A DNA stretch of 64,000 bases from Corallochytrium limacisporum (Eukaryota > Opisthokonta), in contig PDIP01000002.1 of NCBI GenBank assembly GCA_002811645.1, positions 156,491-220,490 of the forward strand. The letters run 5' to 3'. Numbering within the stretch: position 1 is the first letter of the stretch; every line of letters begins with the position of its first letter. A program made the translations under genes and the position numbers. Below are positions 34,092-45,057 of this stretch, one piece after another. The notes below the pieces were generated by a model. It made no database searches. It had not been told where the DNA came from and worked only from the letters and a program-made list of their open reading frames with translations.

Positions 34092-34640
34092 TCTTCTTGG
34101 TTGCTCAGTATTTCCTAGTAAACATCTCTATTGTTTATGGTCCCTCTCCTCCTGCTCTCTCCGATGTAGAAAATGTAGACGATCCACACGAGTAGCACAG
34201 ATCCCAGTGCCACTTGCATCAAAAAGCAGGTCCTTTCGGATACTCCCTGGTTCCTACGCCGGGCCATTACACATCACAGAGTCACAACCCTGACGAGTAT
34301 AGCACCTCTGAGCAAACTACCAAAAAGACGAGCAGTTCTGCAACGCACCATGCAATCTCCGGAAGTACCACCACCAGCCGCAATCGCACAAAAGCCGGGA
34401 GGGGCGGTCCGGTCCGAACACGTTCATTGAGCGCGGCATCAACACAACACAAAATCCCAACCCCCTCCCCCCTCTCTTTCCCCGCTGGGCCATTGGACAC
34501 AAAATCCGCTCGTGTGTTATAAACTGGGCCCTTAATGGATCGGTTTCGTTACGGTCTGGGGGGAACAGTGAAATCAAAAACTAAAGGCAAAGAGAACGAA
34601 CCCCGCGGGGGGGGGGGGGACCGAAAGAGCGCGAAACTGT
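34092..34640 (-). promoter_or_regulatory. Upstream region of the Arp10-like gene with G13 tract
   Basis: On the 5' side of this minus-strand gene there is a C-rich block (about 34458-34487) and a G13 run (34607-34619), roughly 0.4 and 0.5 kb from the start codon. This repeats the G/C-tract arrangement of the other genes. No specific binding site is assigned. Confidence 0.35.
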
Positions 34641-34647
34641 TCGGCAC

Positions 34648-34670
34648 GGGGGTCCACAAAGTGGACCCCC
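34648..34670. repeat. Perfect 10-bp inverted repeat with 3-base loop
   Basis: GGGGGTCCAC (34648-34657) is followed by AAA and its exact reverse complement GTGGACCCCC (34661-34670). The stem has seven or more G-C pairs and no mismatch. It lies 29 bases after the G13 run. It could be a terminator-like or transposon-end hairpin or a transcript structure; nothing nearby decides which. Confidence 0.85.
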
Positions 34671-35422
34671 CTGCGGGATTCTCCGAATGACGATCAGGCG
34701 CGAGACCATTTTTGTGTGTGCAAGAGCCCGGCCATGTTCTAACCGACTCATCTGTTGCGCTACCTAAGAGCATGATTCCGAAGAGATTATCCACTTGCAC
34801 TTGCCCTTTTCTGGCGCGGCTCAAGCCAAGGCATATGGAAATGAAGATGCTTGCCATCGTGTCCAACCATCCGACATACACTACCTAATGGGTTGTACCC
34901 ACAGGAATGATCAACCACTGTGAGAGAAGCAAGACCGGGGGTCATTGGAAGGGTCATGCAAAGATGCGTTGCTTGGACCGGCAGGTCGCCTCGCCGGTTG
35001 CCAATTTGTAACACTGTGCTCGTCCTCTATGTTCGTTGTCCCATTGCGGAGGGTAGGTAAAGGGGCTTCTCCACAATTACTAAAGCGTCGCTCCGTGATT
35101 CTCATGTGAGGCCTTAGAGGATCCGTTGGTGCAGGACTACCTTCCGTCGAGCGCACAATGTCCTAATGCTGACCTACAAGGATACACGGATTTCCCAATT
35201 TCGCGCTTCGGGTTCCGATGAGGAGAGCACTCTGTAGGGTCCTCCAAGAAAGCGGACGTTTTTGCGGTCAATGGGCCCGTTCTCAAAGCTCCCTTTGTTC
35301 CTCCCTCCCCCCCCTTCAGTATCCCCATCGAGGACTCCTCCCTCCACATCAGGTTCCATTTCCTTTGGGTTTGTCGATCGTTCGTTTTCTTCGTTCCTCT
35401 GTTTTCTTCCCCCCCCCCCCCC

Positions 35423-35580
35423 NNNNNNNNNNNNNNNNNNNNNNNNNNNNNNNNNNNNNNNNNNNNNNNNNNNNNNNNNNNNNNNNNNNNNNNNNNNNNN
35501 NNNNNNNNNNNNNNNNNNNNNNNNNNNNNNNNNNNNNNNNNNNNNNNNNNNNNNNNNNNNNNNNNNNNNNNNNNNNNNNN
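35423..35580. other. Assembly gap (158 N) flanked by a duplicated sequence
   Basis: The gap is preceded by a C14 run. The words TCTTCGTTCCTC and TGTTTTCTTCCCCCCC occur consecutively just before the gap (from about 35388) and again immediately after it (35581 onward). The simplest reading is that two contigs end in the same homopolymer and overlap, so the gap is not real sequence. A short tandem duplication is the alternative. Reading frames that run through the N stretch are meaningless. Confidence 0.9.
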
Positions 35581-35940
35581 TCTTCGTTCCTCTGTTTTCT
35601 TCCCCCCCACCCCCCTCCCGTTCGTTACTCCGATACCCCTCGGTTGTACGGACACTGAACGGCTCGCTCTTTTATCCCGGAAGGGAGGGTCCTTGCCGAG
35701 GCAGGGCACTCAGGCACCACCAGCGAGGGTGTCTCTTGGAGAGACGTGTGCGGGAAAGTGAGGGGGAAAGCGTACCCCCCTTTTCGTCTCGGGAACTATC
35801 GTAGTTGCCCGCTGTCGTCAGCTGCCTGCTTTGCGTAAATCTAGCCTTCTTCGGAAACCAAAGGGGGAGAGAAGGAAAGAAGAAGGACACGAAGGAAACG
35901 CAATCGACAGGTAAAGAAGAGAAATCAAGAAATTAAGAAA

Positions 35941-36090
35941 ATGACCCGGCGGAAGCGACGTGAGGACATTAGATCGAAAGCACAGGTACGGGTGAAGAAC
36001 AGAACCCTACACATGCAAGCTGAACTTCAAGTGATTGAGGGTGCCCGAGAGCTCCTGGGTGCCTCTCTTCGTTTCTTCACAGGCAAGTAA
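35941..36090 (+). CDS. Possible small basic ORF (49 codons)
   Basis: An ATG in a good context (GAAAATGA) opens MTRRKRREDIRSKAQVR and ends ...LRFFTGK before TAA. The product would be a basic, mostly helical peptide. No family is recognised, and a frame this short may be chance; it is listed because the initiation context and composition are better than those of other frames nearby. Confidence 0.15.
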   Translation: MTRRKRREDIRSKAQVRVKNRTLHMQAELQVIEGARELLGASLRFFTGK

Positions 36091-39000
36091 CAAATGGAGC
36101 AGATGGATTTCGTTTAGAGATGAAGGATGCCCTCCCTAATCGGTAGTTGTGCATTGCTTCCGACGAGATGAGTCCTTTCTGTGCCCTGTACGTCTTAAGT
36201 TACTATAGAGTTATAGTTTGAACAGAGGGCTCCAATCTAGTGAGGAGATGGTGCCTCCACCAATTTTACATACGATGTACGATTTCCAGGGCTGAGTCCT
36301 GATCAAGATGTCTGCCAACTCGCAGAACCAAAATGGTACGACCTGGAAGAGAAGCAATCATTCTCTTTAGCAAGATAAGGGGGAAGCCATACAAAGTATA
36401 CCATGGTTCCCATGATAGCATCTTACATGGGTCAATTCTTGGAGGATCTGTGGAGACGATCGCTCGGTTCAGCAAATGAAACTTCTACGATGGTTCGGAA
36501 CTTGGTTGAGCATAGCAGCCAAGGGATTGTCTGCCTGCTTCACGGTGTTCATCTTCTCCACCGATGAATGGGCAGGGTGCGGGGGAGGGGCCATGCTACG
36601 ACCATCATACCCGAAAATTGTCCGTATTCGGTGAAACGGGTCATGCCTGCTCCACTTTATTCTAATTCATGATGTTACATGCAAGACTCATTCAAGGCGT
36701 TTCAAACTGACGGAGGATCATCGAGGTTGGTCAATAGGACCCCTTCATTTAGTTTTGTTCCACACCCACGTATTCTCCACCTCCTCCCGATTTTCGCTTG
36801 CTTCCTATCCTTGCGCTCGCTTCGTCGTTTGCGCGTCAAGAAGTATGAGAGGAGAATCGCCATGAAGAAGAGAAACAGGGTTTGAAAAGGGCAGTGATCG
36901 GAAATCGGGATACGTTTGCATCTGCCATGCTTGTGTAGCGGGTTTCCAAGCCTAGGAACCACAAATTGATGCGCTTATCCTTCCCAGTAGACGTCACGGA
37001 CGTCCAACCCTTCACCCGGGAAAGAGGAAAGGGGAAGACGTTGGAAAGAGTACTGCAACTTGTAAGGCATTTGGAGAGCAGGTTCTTCCTCCCTGTTGGG
37101 ACCTCGCAATTGGTGCACGGTGAAATGATTCTTACAAACATCGGCAGCCACAAGAAAGTGGCCCATGCTCCATAGAATGAAGCTATCAAGTATGAAAGAA
37201 GCCACGCCAACATATCGAATTAGCCACCGCCCAAATGATGCTGTAGGACCACACTGAGGTTTCGGGGACGAAGACGGGTGACCATGCGACACCCAAGTGG
37301 ATCACAAATCCTCGAAATGCTAGGTATGGCCGCGTTGGTCCGTTGCGCGGCTGGCTATGACATGGTTGGGTTGGGTGATCCGTTACTAAATATTTCACTC
37401 GTGCGCGCCTATCTGTTTGTGTCCGCTCCGAAGGGGAAAGGCTGTCACAGTGCGTCAAATTGAACTCCTCCTCGTGAAGTGGGTGTTTCCACATCTCTTG
37501 TTGTTCCTCGCGATCTTCGTTTGAGCCAGCATACATACTACAGACTTGTACGATGCCGGTAAACAACATACGATGACTGATACATCTGGTAGAAGAAAAC
37601 CACAGTGCTATAGATGCGCATCAGAAACGATCAGAAATGGCCGCCTCGGTCTCCCACTACAACTTCTTGATCCGCTTCATCGCTATGCTTGGTTTAGCTT
37701 TTCGTCCGAAGAAAGTCTATTGATCTTTGGATGTGATCATGAAGGACTCAACAGCCAACTACATGAACATAAACTATAAGCAGCATCGACCGGATTCGTA
37801 TTCTCTCAAGACTGCCGGCAACCTATCTCGCAAGCGAGATTGGTAGGAAATGGTACTTGGTCGTCGCAGGAGCCTGAGTGTATGGAAGTTCCTTCTCAAG
37901 AGAAGGGGGCTGTCTTCAATCTCTGGTGCCATATAAGTACGCGCACATCACTTGAAAATGGTAATCGCTTGTGCACCCATCCATACAGCTAATGAGTGCC
38001 TCAGTCAGAAACTGCACCTTATCCAGATTTCAAACCCCCGGTGTGCACGTAAAGGGGTAAGGCTCAAAAAGTGAATATGTGGAAATGAGGGCGGGTGCGA
38101 AGCGGAAAGACCAAAGTGCCTTCCTTTCCCCTCTGTCTCTTAGTGATGATTGAACATGCTAACAATGACCCGATCTAGAATAGAAGTGAGCGGTGAAGAT
38201 AATGGGCAACAAAATGGCGCATTGGTGATACGCAACATATGTACAGACTTCCAAAACACTCATACGCACTGAGTACCTGCTTGCAGGGCATGGGCAGTTG
38301 GTCTGTATCAAGGAGTGGATCTCAAAGGAGCAAGGGTAAAGCTCGAGTGAAATTGCAAAGTGGACCCGCATAAACTTCCCCCCCCCCCAACCCCCAAACC
38401 GCAACTCTCCTTCTCCTCTTTCGTTCTGCCGGACTTTACCAATCGACTCCGGAGCTTGTTTACAGCGGCTGTCAAAAAATTTTCTCGTTTCTTCCGTTCT
38501 TTCTCCTGCCCAGCCTTTGATATTCTCTTTTGGCTTTTTCCGGTGACGGACCCCATATTGAGGCCAGGCAAAGAAATGAACTCAGGTGGGTCAAAAGGAA
38601 GGGTCATCGTCGTAGTTGTCCGCAAATCCGAACGAATATGTTTACGTATGCGGATTGCGAAGCGCTGGGGTGTAACATTGCCTCATCTCCCTGGACTGAG
38701 ACTGAACCGCGTTGCGAGACGCGAGAGTTTGAAAGCAGTCCGGGGTACACTGCTGGTCTGCTACGCATCTCTCCGAGTTTGGTATGGGATGACCGAGCAT
38801 TGGAAAAGAAGGGACTCCCTTTGGCATGATGTTCTCATCTCCTGATACGAACTGTGTCGAGTCCAGAAAGGCTCCTTTTGCGAGACACAAGTGCAAATTG
38901 AGAACTACCATGTTGAAACATGGTTCGCAAGGTAGCGATGGTCCTCATAAGCGCAATATGAAACATACAGACCAATAACACAGTAGCATACTCCATTTTG

Positions 39001-42000
39001 CTCGCTATTCATTGAATATTAGGCTTTTGCGGAGGAAACAGCCAGGAACATCCGCGAGAAATCTCTTACGAGGATGTATGCTGAAGGACATGTTGATGAG
39101 ACAAGGAGAAACCAGAGAATCTTCCGTTTGTGTATGTGTAAGATGATACCGTATTGAGATAATGTTTCGAAGCATCGTATCCCAGTCGCTAGGTTATACT
39201 GCAGTACTGCATGTACTTCAGCACGGCCACTCAGTCACACCCCAGCCGGTCGTTGCAGAATGCGTGAATGAAAATACGAGACTGCTTTACTTAACTTGGC
39301 GTGTCAACAACAGCCAGCACCCAAAATGTCGCAGATGATCATGGCTGAGGCTGGCCCATCGCGTCTCCATTTGGAATTGATCCAGTCCCATGTTGTTTAG
39401 ACATCGGGTGTGCATGTGTGTGTGTGTGTTTACCCGGCGCACTAAGTGTCTCCGGCCGCTGTTGCTCCGCGGTGGCGTTGACGACTGTTTGTCGGTGGTC
39501 TTAGGTTGTGCGGTTCTGTTCTCGGGTTTGGAGTATTAAGTGAAGAGTGAGAACGGATCATCGAATGTGTGCAGTCAATTATTTCCTCGGGTGTGCCTCT
39601 GGCCCAGTCCCAATTCTTCTCTTTTCTTCGTATTTGATCTATTTGCTTTTCCTGAAACACACGCGTACAACAAATGTCTTCATACTCCACCCTACGGTAG
39701 TGGATATTTATGAAATATTGGGCACTGGCCAGAATTCCTTGAGCGAGCGAAGCACCCATATTGCATGGAGAGGAGGAACGTCACGGACGGGAACGCACGT
39801 ACCAGTAGCAACACACCGGTCGAACCAGTATTGGCCATTCCGTTGTTTCTACACCTATCTGTCGTTCCGCCATCATCTGTTACATGAGCCTATATGTCAA
39901 CCAGGAGGAAATCAGGACCGATATGGCATGGCATGTTGAGTACCAATTGTTCTGTAGCCCATTTCCATACAAAGTCCGAGTGTACGAAACAATCAGCAAC
40001 TTTCGGAACAGCGGTTCAAGAAAAGTAAATGAACCCAAAGTTCACGACAAGAAACAATGACAATGTTTTTTTCTTTGGTTACCTTGTTACCCACATGACC
40101 TGTTCGTTTACATACAAACTTTTTTGTCACTAAAGTCATCGAGTCAAAAGATGCTCCCTTTTCGGATATAACTCTGAATTCACAAAGTTCTCTCAAGCAA
40201 AAAAAGAAAAACAACAAAGAAAGTGACATCTTTCTTAACTTTGACTCAGGCCACATTTGAACCGGGGCATTATTTCAACCGCGAAAGAGAAGAACACGAT
40301 GTCCTTTGTCGCTCCATTGTGTGTTTCCCCCTTCTACTTCCACGTCAAACAATCGACTGCAACATCCGAGTGCCGGTCACTCCCTTCGCTGTGCTTCTGG
40401 TATGACCGCTGTGTATTTTGATCACCAGTCACTTGTAGTTACTTAAAGGTGGGGCTAGTCGAAGGGAGGAATATCGGACACAGCCACGGACTCACGAGTG
40501 GTCCTCAGCCGGGGCGTATATGGCGCTTTTCCCTAGCCCCTCCCCTTCCATTGATTCCTTATGGACAGACGGGAAAAAAATACGTGAGGATGATGACGAC
40601 GACAGCTGGGGATACGATAGGCTGGACGTCAGCCAGGAGTAGATACACAACAAATAGTCGGTTAGAAACACCACAATATCACCGACCCCGGCTACATACA
40701 GTATGCCGGATTCATTACTATTCAAGAACGATTGGAAATAGATAGCAGATAACTAGTTGCACCTATTCCAATTGCCTTCAGTGTTCGTTATGTGCTCTCT
40801 CGCCTCGGCCGTTCCCCGCCTTCGCTTTCCTTCTTCTGTCGTACGAACTTTTTGACTGGAACATTCTGTTTTCCCGCAAAGAAAAATAAGGTCTATCAAC
40901 CACTATGGGTTACCAATCGTACCCGCTTAACTGTGGTCTTCAGTTAGCAGGGACCAGGCTGATTGCAGTTGTTTTATGCGTATGTCGTTGTCTGCCATCG
41001 ATTTTGAGGCAACTTATCTCTGTTACCCTCAACATCGTTTCCTGGACGGCGCGATCATCGTAATTGCCCATGCATGTCCCACATGACTATGTAGAGTGCC
41101 CCATTCACACACCATAGAATGACTAGACTTGAAGATCGGGACAGTGGACGCTAGGACCCGATAGAGCAGCGTGGACGAGTAGAGCATTGTTCCGCTCACT
41201 CCAGGCGATGACAAAGGTGGGACATTGTCAGCATCAGCTCGAGTCCGCATGCCGAGAGACCGGGACCAAAAGAAGCGCATCTCATCATCAAACATCCAAC
41301 TGAAACTAAGAGCACAGGCTGCGCGAACCTGAAAAGGCAAGACATATTCACAGAAAAATAATGAACACTATGGACCGTCGACAGCAAAAGTGCGTTTGAA
41401 CGTGAATGGGAGATGGATAATGCAACGGGCAGTCCTCCTGGTTTGTTGTGGTCGCTGATGTCCATCCAGTCTTGGGATGAGGTCGATGTGTTGCCTAATG
41501 GTTCGTTCTTTGATGGCAATTACTCATGTTGATGTGTTTGTTGTGTTCGATGTCGATAGCCCGTAGGCGAATGATGTGGTGGCTGGTGAAGCATGACTGG
41601 CTTGAACTGCCGATAATCCGAAATGGTCAGCGCAAATGACAACTTTTTACTATTTATTTTTTATGAGTTTTCAAGTCACTGTGACGGACATTTTGGTAAC
41701 AACAGGAAGAACCAAAACCATCAGGCTTGGTTAGTTATAGTCAAATGCTAAGACGGGTGCAGTACCAGATATGTACGATGTAGGAGTCTGTTATTGGAAA
41801 GTTCACGCTATGTATTTTGACGTTATGCATTCTAGAGACCTAGCACGTTCACACGTGTTTTGTTTTAAGTGCGATATATCGTTTCCGCTGTTGCTCATTC
41901 ACACACACATGTTCAGATTGGTCACCTGAGAAGTTCATCTCGCCGCCGCGATGGTGGACTGCAATACTCTCATCGCAGTTTGACCGCCGACCTCAGACGT

Positions 42001-43068
42001 CTTCTACGTCAACCGCTTCCCAACACAATGAGCGACGATGTCCCAAGCGGAGTCTGTAATTGTTGACCTCAGAAACAAAAGATAAGCCATGAATAAACAG
42101 ATTTCTTTGTTGCAAGTTGGTGCAGTATGGCCAAGTGAATGATATTGTCTCTCACTTAAATATGGGGTAAAAAAATATTGTCGACTGCAATTCATAGTTT
42201 ATGGACCGCTTTGGGCCAGAAAAAGTGGTATTTGCCTTCAACCCATGGGAAAGTGAACTGCAGCAACTGTTTCCCATCTAAACTCCGTTCATTCTAATTA
42301 CTTTGTCCTTTCTCTCCGGCATCTCTGGTAGCATCAACGATGCGTGCTCTGCATGTTCATGGGTCACACAGAGAGACCTTAAGAAGGATGCTTGAGCAGA
42401 GGGGGGTCAGCGTGCAGCAAGAAGATTGGTTCACGGACCTTGCTGTTTGTTGAGAACCCGGTTCAGATATGAGTGATCGAGACTATCTTGTGTGATGGAA
42501 AATTGTTGCAAACGGGTTCCCAGACAGTTTCGTAGAAATGATATAAAAACGTCGAAGTATTTAGTTGCACAAGAGGAAACGATAGGAACAGCTGACTAAA
42601 GAGAAATTGGTGGAAGTGAGCAAGAGGCCAAAGAAGATTTTGCTCCTGAAAGGGCGGCACTAGGAAAAAAAGGGCCCGTCTCTTCAGGAACGTTTTATTT
42701 CCGCATGGCTCCACTCACATAACTTTGAATTCTAGGAGGTTTTTGGAGACCACAAGGATTCGTTGATCGTTCCTAGTACTCCTTTGGCAGATTTCCCCAA
42801 TTTGTCAATATCCCCAAAACTCCATATAACCACGGGCCGACAATGAACACCGGATTCGTGCGGCTGTGCTTGGTTCCCTTTTGTCCTCGTTTTGCGTCAA
42901 GTCTTTGTCCTGCGCCGTATTGCCAACGACCGGAAAAAGCCACCCCGACGATCGGAGGTAAAGAGAACGTACTTCGGTGAGCTGACAAATGAACCGAAGC
43001 CGAGTGTTTCCTGTAGTGTCGTTCCTATAACACCTCTTGTTCACATCTGTTTGCAGCTGTTCCTCTCA

Positions 43069-43130
43069 GGAGGAGGAGGGAGGGGGAGGGGGAGAGGAGG
43101 AGGAGGGAAGGGAGGGGGTGGCGGGCGGAA
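43069..43130. repeat. Purine (GGA/GGGGGA) block
   Basis: About 60 bases of GGAGG, GGGGGA and GAGGAG units without a pyrimidine until the end, containing many G-runs of three to five. It can form a triplex or a G-quadruplex. It lies in a gene-free stretch, so it may mark an unannotated promoter or simply be an expanded simple repeat. Confidence 0.8.
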
Positions 43131-44754
43131 CAAGAGAAGCTGCGGGTTGGTTTGTGGGGAGTGTGGGGTGTGACCGGTGGGTTGATGTAGGGTGAGAGCA
43201 AACCGATGAAGTCTGCCGGTTTTTGCAGAATGTTTATTACCGCAATTGCTGTGGTCCAGGAGAAGTGAGGCACACTGCCAGCACATTGTGTTGTGTCATT
43301 TTTCGGTTGTGGGCTGCCACGCAGCGGCAACCGTTTTCACTGTCTGTGTCGCTCCCTACGCGTCCTCGCCTTTCTGATTGCAGATCGCTGGTTCCCAGAA
43401 AAATATGGTATATTTACTATAAATTCACACACCCGACGTACGTCGCCTTTGCAATACCGGGAACTTACCCCGCGAGCAGGAATGCTGATCTGGCCCCACA
43501 CACCAGAACAACAAACACACATTCGCGTCGCTGGCAGAGTCATCCCCCGATAGCACGCCTGTGAAAAAAAAAGTAGAGATGGTTTTGTCTTTTATTTCTC
43601 AGAGTGTACGAAATTCACAGAGCGTTCTGTGACTGTAATCTTGCTCTACGCGCACGCCTCGTTGGTGTGTTTTGGTTGCCGAACGTAAGGTCCCAGCTTT
43701 CAAAGCCCAGTTCACAGGGGCATCCGCACTCCGCACAAGAAGCAACATACCTGGGTGTACTACAATAACCTTGGAGCAAAGACGAAAAAAAAAATAATCA
43801 TCGTGTCAGCTGAGGAGACGGGTGGGGAAGCGGCCAAGGGTACAATAGGGCGACTGTGAGGGTCATCCAATCAGCTGTTGCTGTGGCCCCCTTTTGCTGG
43901 CTGTAGCTGTGCGGGTGCGTCGCCGTCGATGGTGTCAGCAGGCGAGTCGAGAGCGGGGAGACGCTTCTGAGGACTGCAGCAGCCGGCTCCGAGCGACAGC
44001 CCGCCAGAGTCCCTCCCCTCCCTTTCCGGGCACTGACCCCGACAGGAAAAGTGACTCTACCCTTATGGTTTTGTATACTAAATGTTTCAGGGTCTGCCCG
44101 ACAACGTCGCCGCGTCGTGCACTTAAGGGAGATCTGCGAAGAAGGGAGGAAATCAGAGACATTTTTTTTCATGATTGACCATTCTCTGTGGTCAGTAGCC
44201 GGTGTTTCCCTTTGGTCAGGTGGTAAATAGTAATGATCAGCAACGCAGGAAATACATAGAGAAGACACCGAGCCACGGAACCATAAAAAGATGAGAGGGG
44301 TGGTTGACCAGGGTCTCCAAGGGCAGGACGACACCCCTTCTCCGAGGCCGGGTGCGCCTCGTTTGCCTTCGAACAGACTGCGCTCGTTCACGAAAAGTCC
44401 ACGGCGGGGGTGGTCAATTTATATAGTTTTTTTCTTTTAAATTTGCCCGTTCAAAAGGTGTGATGAGACATTGAACAGAACCGTCTCTCTCAAAATGGGT
44501 CATCAGTTTCATCCTGGTGTGCATACCGCCCACATGCTAATTCTACAATTCTCATATTGTAGTAAATGTATGTAGCGTTACCTCGGTCCTCAGGCGGCAA
44601 CCTTGGCGCGGGAGTGGCCCCTCTTCTCGGGCATGCCGACCAGACCATGCGCCCAGGTTTTTTTTTTTCTCTCAGTTGTTCATCAGCAGATCGTTGTGTC
44701 CGAGGAGCCACACCTCCACCCCAGGGAGGTAATACGGTACTGAATATATTGCAG

Positions 44755-45057
44755 CTAGATGTTTAATAAGGGATTGTCTTCAAAATGTTTGCAGTCCTTG
44801 CTCCCGGCACGCAACGAGGTAACAATAAGCCGGGACACACCGTCGAACAAAACAGTGGCTCGCTCACGGACGGTGTCACCCATCTTCTTGGACAACTTGC
44901 GAAGAGCAACAAGCGCAGCTTCTCTGTATACGACGACACCGCCCGTTCTCTTCCCTCCCGGGGTGAAGGGGAGGGGAGAGGGGAGTGGTGGTGGGACGGT
45001 ATGAGCAGCAATACCAGCCTCAGCGATGGACACTTTCGGACGGGAATCAATGACGCT
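44755..45057 (-). CDS. Protein-like open frame of about 100 codons, possible exon or gene remnant
   Basis: The frame reads DSRPKVSIAEAGIAAHT, then a proline-rich piece encoded by a C-rich tract, then YREAALVALRKLSKKMGD, RERATVLFDGVSRLI and a polar end before TAG. The second half resembles one unit of a HEAT-type helical repeat. There is no ATG (a GTG at 45031-45033 is the only near start), and a TGA closes it upstream, so if real it is an exon or a decayed fragment. No family is identified. Confidence 0.25.
   Translation of the reverse strand, partial: SVIDSRPKVSIAEAGIAAHTVPPPLPSPLPFTPGGKRTGGVVVYREAALVALRKLSKKMGDTVRERATVLFDGVSRLIVTSLRAGSKDCKHFEDNPLLNI

Noticed and set aside
35137-35804. Long frames on both strands across the N gap
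   Set aside because: They exist only because N stretches contain no stop codons.
36700-37300. Several overlapping frames, some with a membrane-like segment
   Set aside because: Three frames on one strand and one on the other are open together, so no single one is favoured; no family resemblance.
43798-44391. 197-codon minus-strand frame
   Set aside because: Low-complexity, Pro/Arg/Ser-rich, no domain, and the plus strand is open over the same bases.
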